From the NCBI RefSeq assembly GCF_950295315.1, contig NC_080162.1, positions 71,306,697-71,370,696 on the forward strand: a stretch of DNA of 64,000 nt, given 5' to 3'. Under the pieces are notes generated by a model. It saw only the letters and a program-made list of their open reading frames with translations. It made no database searches and had not been told where the DNA came from. The DNA is from Erinaceus europaeus (Eukaryota > Chordata > Mammalia > Eulipotyphla > Erinaceidae). This document shows, in pieces, positions 58,918-64,000 of the stretch; position 1 is the stretch's first letter; each line of letters starts with the position of its first letter. The position numbers and the translations under genes are program-made.

Positions 58918-58967
58918 CCGAGGGTGAAAACATTGGAGGCTCGGGTCTCCTGCATACCTCCAGGAAG
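58918..58967 (+). CDS. SLC4A11: SLC4A11 coding exon 3 (50 bases)
   Basis: Acceptor cactctcctctag, donor gtaagt. It encodes EGENIGGSGLLHTSRK after a split alanine and ends on a codon boundary. The first ten residues differ from human while the HTSRK end is kept; the spacing to the next conserved block appears unchanged, so the segment looks like a variable loop. Confidence 0.92.
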
Positions 58968-59205
58968 GTAAGTATGCCCCCTCCCCTAGGGCAGCAGCAG
59001 ACATTCCTGGACAGCACTCACGGTGGAGGCAGCTGCTCTCCTGGGATGGCTGTCAGGCCAGGCTGATGCTGGGCCCACCCTCCACCAGGGAACACTGTTC
59101 CTTGGAGGGCAGGGGACCCAGGGACCAGCAACAGAAGAGGGGCCAGGCAGTGACCGAGGGACTCAATCATGGGTCCATGTGGTACTGGATGCGGGGTCCC
59201 CACAG

Positions 59206-59437
59206 TACTTGAAGTTGAAGAACTTTGAGGAAGAGATCCGTGCACACCGTGACCTCGTTGGCTTCCTGGCCCGGGCCAGCATCATCCTGAACGAGACGGC
59301 CACCTCTCTGGATGATGTGCTTCGGGCCATGCTGCACCGCCTCGCCCAGGACCCACACAACACCGAGCCCGACTGCAACTTGGACCAGCTCATGGCCATC
59401 CTCTTCACTGATGCTGGGGCACCCATGGAGGGGAAAG
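59206..59437 (+). CDS. SLC4A11: SLC4A11 coding exon 4
   Basis: Acceptor ggtccccacag, donor gtgagg, 232 bases. It reads [20 protein letters not shown], then [20 protein letters not shown], then [16 protein letters not shown]. This is the helical part of the SLC4-type cytosolic domain. Codon usage is GC-rich, unlike the AT-rich DNAAF9 exons. Confidence 0.96.
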
Positions 59438-59522
59438 GTGAGGTCCGTCTCCCTGCTTGGGCTGAGGGTGCTGGGAGCTGGGCCACTGACCCTCCCGCAC
59501 TGTACCCCAACTCTTTCCACAG

Positions 59523-59604
59523 TCCACCTGCTCTCCGACATCATACAAGGGGTTACTGCCACGGTCACAGGAGTGCAGTACCAGCAGTCATGGCTCTGCA
59601 TCAT
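59523..59604 (+). CDS. SLC4A11: SLC4A11 coding exon 5
   Basis: Acceptor ctctttccacag, donor gtgagt, 82 bases. It reads [20 protein letters not shown] then QSWLCI, with split valine and isoleucine codons at the ends that match both neighbours. The intron before it is only 85 bases. Confidence 0.95.
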
Positions 59605-59831
59605 GTGAGTTGTCAGCCTGTCACATGGCACCATGGAGTCAGGTGTCATTGTCCCTGCAAAGCTGCGCCACTCACACTGGGGGTGAGAGGGTGGGGTGGG
59701 GTATGTGTGTGAGAGCACTTGCTTTTTTTTTTCCTTCCTCTCCCTAGCTGAGGTCACTGGGGGTCAGAGTGGGGGTCTCTAGGTGGGGGGGTCCAGCTTC
59801 CCAGGGTGGTGACTGATCCCTCTCCCGCCAG

Positions 59832-59955
59832 CTGCACCTCCAAGGCTCTGCTGAAGCGGCATGTGTGTATCAGCCGCCTGGTCCGCCCGCAGAATTGGGG
59901 GGAGAATTCCTGCGAGGTGCGGTTTGTCATCCTGGTGCTGACTCCACCCAAGATG
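59832..59955 (+). CDS. SLC4A11: SLC4A11 coding exon 6 (last exon in window)
   Basis: Acceptor ctctcccgccag, donor gtgagt, 124 bases, ending on a codon boundary. It reads [20 protein letters not shown], then [20 protein letters not shown] and M. In-window coding total is 675 bases, 225 residues, about a quarter of the expected protein. The next exon, still before the membrane domain, was not found in the remaining 4 kb and should lie beyond the right edge. Confidence 0.96.
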
Positions 59956-60114
59956 GTGAGTAGGAAGGGTGGTCCCACTTCTCAGGAGGGTTTTCGGGCA
60001 CCCTGCCCTCTTCATAGCGTCACTGCTTATGTGGGCTGGAGGTCTCAAAACTAGCTGTTACAGGCCCCACTCTTCTCTCTTTTGTTTCTTTTTTAAATAG
60101 TTGATACTTTATTT

Positions 60115-60256
60115 TAATCAGAGAGAGACAGGGGAAAAGAGAGAAGACACTGCTGAGCTCTTGCTTATAGGAGTACAGAGGATTGAACCTGGGACTTTGG
60201 AACCTCAAGCATGAGTGTCTTTTTGTGTGGCCATTATGTTGTTTCCCCTGCCCAGC
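60115..60256 (-). mobile_element. S3 SINE, long form
   Basis: Inverted with the pyrimidine 3' part kept (agagagacaggggaaaagag). Confidence 0.78.
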
Positions 60257-60299
60257 CTCATTCATGTATTTATTAATTCATGAGAGAGAGACAGAGAGT

Positions 60300-60447
60300 G
60301 GTCCGGGAGGTGGCTCAGTGCATAAAGCATTGGACTCTCAAGCATGAGATCCTGAGTTCAATCCCTGGCAGCACATGTACCAGAGTGATGTCTGGTTCTT
60401 TCTCTCCTCCTACCTTTCTCATTAATAAATAAAATCATAAAAAAGAG
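60300..60447 (+). mobile_element. S4 SINE inside an inverted S4
   Basis: Forward, complete and well preserved: gtggctcagtgcataaagca. Confidence 0.9.
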
Positions 60448-60650
60448 ATCCCCACCTGCAGGGGAGTCACTTCAAAAGTGCTGAAGCAGGTCTGCAGGTG
60501 TCTATCTTTCTCTCCCCCTCTCTGTCTTTCCCCCCTCTCTCCATTTCTCTCTGTCCTATCCAACAACAACGACATCAATAAGGACAATAATAACTACAAC
60601 AATAAAACAAGTGCAACAAAAGGGAATAAATAAATAACTAAATAAAAAGA
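60448..60650 (+). mobile_element. S1 SINE, tRNA head missing
   Basis: It starts abruptly at atccccacctgcagggg, directly after the S4 tail; about 85 bases of the head are absent. Confidence 0.9.
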
Positions 60651-60899
60651 GAGAGAGAGAATGAAGCAGAGCAACACTCTGGCACATATGATGCTGGGGA
60701 TCAAACTCATGACCTTCTTAGAATCCAGTGCTTATCCACTGAGTCACCTCCTGGGCTGAAAGGTGTCCTCCTTATGATTGAACAGTATACTTTTCTACAT
60801 AATATTCTAGTTTTTGAAAAGCTGGATAATTGATTATTATAAATTGTATAAAAGGCATAAAATTGAAGTGATCGTGTTTTTCTTTTACTGTCCCTTATG

Positions 60900-61092
60900 A
60901 TGAATTTTTTTATTTACATATTTATTTTGTGGAGTCTGGGCCTTACACTCCAACTGTTCAGATGGACAGATAGACAGACACCACAGTGCCTGAGCTTCCT
61001 CTGGTGCTGTATACTTCTAGGTGTCAGGGCTGGAACCTGGCCCATATGCATGGCAAGGCATTTGCCCTACCTGGTGAACAACCTTGCTGACT
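60900..61092 (-). mobile_element. S6 SINE
   Basis: Inverted: gagcttcctctggtgctgta and gcatggcaaggcatttgccc. Confidence 0.65.
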
Positions 61093-61204
61093 CTTGAATG
61101 GATACTTATGCTGCTTCTGTATCTTGGCTCTTTTTGAGTAATGCTGTAATGCTTGTACTTCCTTCTTGACTGAAAATAGGTACATTAGGAAAAAAAAAAA
61201 AGAT

Positions 61205-61497
61205 TGGGAGTTGGGTGATAGCACAGCAGGTTAAGCGCAGGTGGCACAAAGCGCAAAGACCAGCATAAGGATCCCGGTTCGAGCTCCAGGCTCCCCACCT
61301 GCAGGGGAGTCGCTTCACAAGTGGTAAATCAGGTCTGCAGGTGTCTGTCTTTCTCTCCCCCTCTCTATCTTCCCCTCCCCTCTCAGTTTCTCTCTGTCCT
61401 ATCCAACAACGACATCAATAACTACAACAGTAATAACTACAACAATAAGACAACAGGGGCAACAAAAGGGAATAAGTAAATAAATAAATATTTTTAA
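61205..61497 (+). mobile_element. S1 SINE
   Basis: Forward, full length: agcacagcaggttaagcgc to tatttttaagaaagattt. Confidence 0.92.
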
Positions 61498-61507
61498 GAA
61501 AGATTTA

Positions 61508-61652
61508 GGGGTAGTGAAAAAGCTCATTTGGATAGTGCGCTGCATTGCAATGTGCATAACCCAGTTCAAGCACAGCCCCCATTACACTGAAGGAAGCTTT
61601 GGTGCTGCGGTCTCTTCATACTCTGCCTTCTCTTTTTCTATCCAAAAAAAAA
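61508..61652 (+). mobile_element. S7 SINE
   Basis: Forward: ggatagtgcgctgcattgc and cactgaaggaagctttggtg. Confidence 0.8.
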
Positions 61653-61664
61653 AGTGGGGAGGGG

Positions 61665-61793
61665 GGTGACTATTAATACATGAAAGTGTTTCACGAGAGT
61701 ACTCTTCTGGTACATGAAGTACCACAGATTGAACCAGAAACCTCAGGCATGCCAGTCCAGTGCTCTTTCAGTTGAGCTATTTCCCCAGCCATT
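61665..61793 (-). mobile_element. S8 SINE
   Basis: Inverted: agtgtttcacgagagtact to gagctatttccccagcc. Confidence 0.68.
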
Positions 61794-61807
61794 CAAAGAG
61801 GGATTTT

Positions 61808-61977
61808 TGGGGTCTGGGTGGTAACTTACCACAATGAGCAAGGACCTGGGTTCAAGCCCCTAGCTACAGGGAGGAAGCTTTACAAGCAGTGAAGATGTGT
61901 TACAGGTGTCTCTTTCCCTCTGCCATCTCAATTTTTGTCCTATCAAAACAAAAGAAAGATAAATTAAAAAAAAAAAG
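61808..61977 (+). mobile_element. S2 SINE, internally deleted
   Basis: Forward: gagcaaggacctgggttcaa; the A-box side is worn. Confidence 0.72.
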
Positions 61978-62162
61978 AGTAGGAGATACAATATTGCTAA
62001 AAATTATTACTCAGTGCTGGGGACATAGTGTTAGTTGTAGCACAGCAGGCTCTGTTTGGCCTGCCTTAGCCCTAACCCTTGCAGCTGACTGATTTCATGA
62101 TTTTCTGGACAAGGAAACCCATATTTTCCTGTCCATATACTTGGTTGGAGCATCTTGCTTTT

Positions 62163-62429
62163 ATATATATATATTTTCCCTTTTGTTGCCCTTGTTTAAC
62201 ATTGTTGTGGTTATTGATGTCGCTATTGTTGGATAGGACAGAGAGAAATGGAGAGAGGAGGGGAAGACAGAGAGGGGGAGAGAAAGATAGACACCTGCAG
62301 ACCTGCTTCACCACTTGTGAAGTGACTCTCCTACAGGTGGGGAGCCAGGGGCTCGAACGGGGATCCTTCCACCGGTCCCCGTGCTTTGTGCCATGTGCAC
62401 TTAACCCTCTGCGCCACTGCCTGACTCCC
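62163..62429 (-). mobile_element. S1 SINE with perfect 14-base TSD
   Basis: Inverted; agcatcttgctttt at 62149-62162 and 62430-62443. Confidence 0.95.
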
Positions 62430-62999
62430 AGCATCTTGCTTTTGTAGGATCTAAGGATGATACAGCTTTAGGAGTTATTGTTTAAAAGGAAAAGGATTTT
62501 AAAATTGCAAGATAAGAATGACCTCTCAAGACTTAGAAGGCCCTTAACACTTAAAGCTCCCACTAACTTCCTGATAATTCTATCCAGCCTCTGGCGTAGA
62601 CTCAAGAGCTTGGTGGGATTCTTTCAGGGCCTTCTGTATGTGAAGAAACTTCCAGGGCTTCTTTTCTGGGGGGTTTTTCCCTGGGGGGTTCATAGATATG
62701 CTGTGGGTTTCTGCAGATAACACTGTGCTGGTGAGATGGGAAGGGAGTTAGGGCAGTGAGTAGCTCTCAGGTCAGGGAGTGGCAGCCAACACTGTGTGAC
62801 TAGGCTGGTGCCTCAAGACAGGCCAGACACTCCTCAGGAGAACAAATCTGTGGTAAAGCTAACCAGAGGAGCTCGGCAGTGGTGCACCCAGTTGAGTGCA
62901 AGGACTTGGGTTCGAGCCCCCCCTCCTCTGCAGAGGGGACACTGTAATAGTGGTGAAGAAGGTCTCCAAGTGTCTCTCTCTTAATTTTTTTAAAGATTT

Positions 63000-63252
63000 A
63001 TTTATATTTATTTTTCCCTTTTTGTTGCCCTTGTTTTTTATTGTTGTAGTTATTATTGTTGTTGATGTCGTCATTGTTATATAGGACAGAGGGGGGGAAG
63101 ACAGAGGAGGGGAGAAAGAGAGACACCTGCTTCACCGCCTGTGAAGCAACTCCCCTGCAGGTCAAGAGCCTGGGGCTCCAACTGGGATCCTTCCGCTGGT
63201 CCTTGTACTTCACGCCACATGCGCTTAACCCACTGCACTACTGCCCGACTCC
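63000..63252 (-). mobile_element. S1 SINE nested
   Basis: Inverted; ctctcttaattttt and ctctcttaaattttta flank it. The gcagacctgc block is lost. Confidence 0.9.
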
Positions 63253-63274
63253 CACTCTCTTAAATTTTTATTAT

Positions 63275-63467
63275 CTTTATTTATTTGTTAGGTAGAGACA
63301 ACCAGAAATTGAGAGGAAGGGGGAGATAGAGAGAGAGAGAGACTCCTGCAGCACTGCTTCACCACTTGTGAAGCTTTCCCCTTGCTGGTGGGGACTGTGG
63401 GCTTGAACCTAAGTCCTTGCAGATTATAACATATGCAGTCAACCAAATGTGCCATCACCCAGTCCCA
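63275..63467 (-). mobile_element. S2 SINE nested
   Basis: Inverted: agtcaaccaaatgtgccatc. Confidence 0.85.
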
Positions 63468-64000
63468 TTCTCTCTCTTTCTCTCTCTCTCTCTCCCCTCC
63501 CTTCTCAATTTCTCTCTCTATTAAAATAGAAAGGAAAAAGAAAAAAGAAAAAAATGGCTGCCAGGAGCAGTGAATTTGTAGTGCAGGCACAGAGCTCTAA
63601 CAAGAACCCCAAATAAATAAAATAAATAAAGCTGGGCCCGAGAGTGTGCAGAGTGGCCCCCAGATTCTAGCTTTGGCCATCAGATAGGAGTAAACATGGC
63701 TCAGGGGTGAGAGATTTGGCCTTGGCCATAGTTGAGGCTGGATGTTGAGTTCACAGACAGCATTCATCTTGGCTAGGCAAGAGGGTTGGAGAAGGCTTTG
63801 TGACAAATATCACTGGTAAAATGTAGTAGGGTAAATATTTTTCTCCATCATGATTTCATTATCCAAATTTACAAGATTTGTGCTTAAGACAAGATAAATT
63901 CCTGAATTTAATAAGCACTCATATAAATTTCTCCCTTTTATCATTTTATTGGGGATGGGGGTAATGAGTTAATAGCATAATTTTTGACGCATGAGTACCA

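Larger units (their letters stand above)
60263..60756 (-). mobile_element. S4 SINE split by two SINEs
   Basis: Tail part 60263-60299 and body from about 60652 (caacactctggcacatatga). Confidence 0.78.
62868..63630 (+). mobile_element. S2-headed SINE with S1L-type 3' end, split by two SINEs
   Basis: Head 62868-62987 (S2-like), then after two insertions a pyrimidine body and ccaggagcagtgaatttgta at 63468-63630, an S1L-type end. Confidence 0.65.
59956..64000 (+). other. SLC4A11 intron running off the right edge
   Basis: About three quarters of this stretch is SINE. The unassigned parts are 60757-60899, 61978-62148, 62444-62867 and 63631-64000. None carries a reading frame resembling the next expected SLC4A11 exon. 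Confidence 0.8.

Noticed and set aside
62444..62867. Candidate next SLC4A11 exon
   Set aside because: No frame matches the expected residues following the VLTPPKM block, and good paired splice sites are lacking.

Overview
This is a window of mammalian nuclear DNA. It has spliced genes with GT-AG introns, CpG-island promoters and a very high density of tRNA-derived SINEs. The SINE repertoire looks like that of a hedgehog (Erinaceus, Eulipotyphla). That species call comes from memory of the repeat family and has not been searched. There are no bacterial features such as operons or CRISPR arrays, and I found no undescribed multi-gene system.

Two protein-coding genes lie head-to-tail on the + strand. 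Positions 1 to about 40,523 hold the last ten coding exons and the long 3' UTR of DNAAF9 (C20orf194, the orthologue of ciliate Shulin, a packaging factor for axonemal outer dynein arms). Positions about 53,990 to 64,000 hold the 5' end of SLC4A11 (a bicarbonate-transporter-family membrane protein of corneal endothelium): a CpG-island promoter, a non-coding first exon and six coding exons (225 residues). The rest of SLC4A11 lies beyond the right edge. The same two genes are neighbours in the same relative orientation on human chromosome 20p13, which supports both calls. All sixteen coding exons were joined by eye and every junction keeps frame. The two genes share no obvious pathway.

Layout: 1-37,124, DNAAF9 introns and exons, with a SINE about every 300-400 bases; 37,125-40,523, terminal exon and SINE-free 3' UTR; 40,540-41,170, an intergenic CpG island with no assigned gene; 41,400-52,430, SINE-rich intergenic DNA with a solo LTR; 52,850-55,400, CpG-rich SLC4A11 promoter region; 55,881-59,955, SLC4A11 coding exons; 59,956-64,000, a SINE-packed intron.

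The most informative observations are: the last DNAAF9 intron has the hallmarks of a U12-type (minor spliceosome) intron; another DNAAF9 intron uses a GC donor; a truncated U6 pseudogene sits inside an older SINE with clear target-site duplications; a 172-base segment occurs twice, apparently identical, on either side of one exon; and a SINE forms a head-to-tail dimer.

Working labels for interspersed repeats (mine, not database names). S1: about 270 bases, head 'gcagcgggttaagcgca', B-box-like 'ggttcgagccc', tail 'caagggcaacaaaaggg'. S1L: S1 plus a 3' extension containing 'caggagcagtggattc' and 'cagcaataaccctggag'. S2: about 210 bases, 'cctggttgagcgcacat', 'aagcttcacaagtgg', end 'tctctatccaataaa'. 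S3: 'agatagcataatggttatg' and 'caccaccataagccagag'. S4: 'gtggataaagcattggac' and 'cagcacatgtaccagagtg'. S5: 'tagctcacctggtagagc' and 'caccacatgggag'. S6: an older family with 'gaagcttcctctggtgctg'. S7: 'ggatagtgcactgctttgcc' and 'ctgaaggaagcttc'. S8: on the complementary strand it ends 'gagctatttccccagcc'. 'TSD' means target-site duplication. SINE boundaries are good to about 10 bases.
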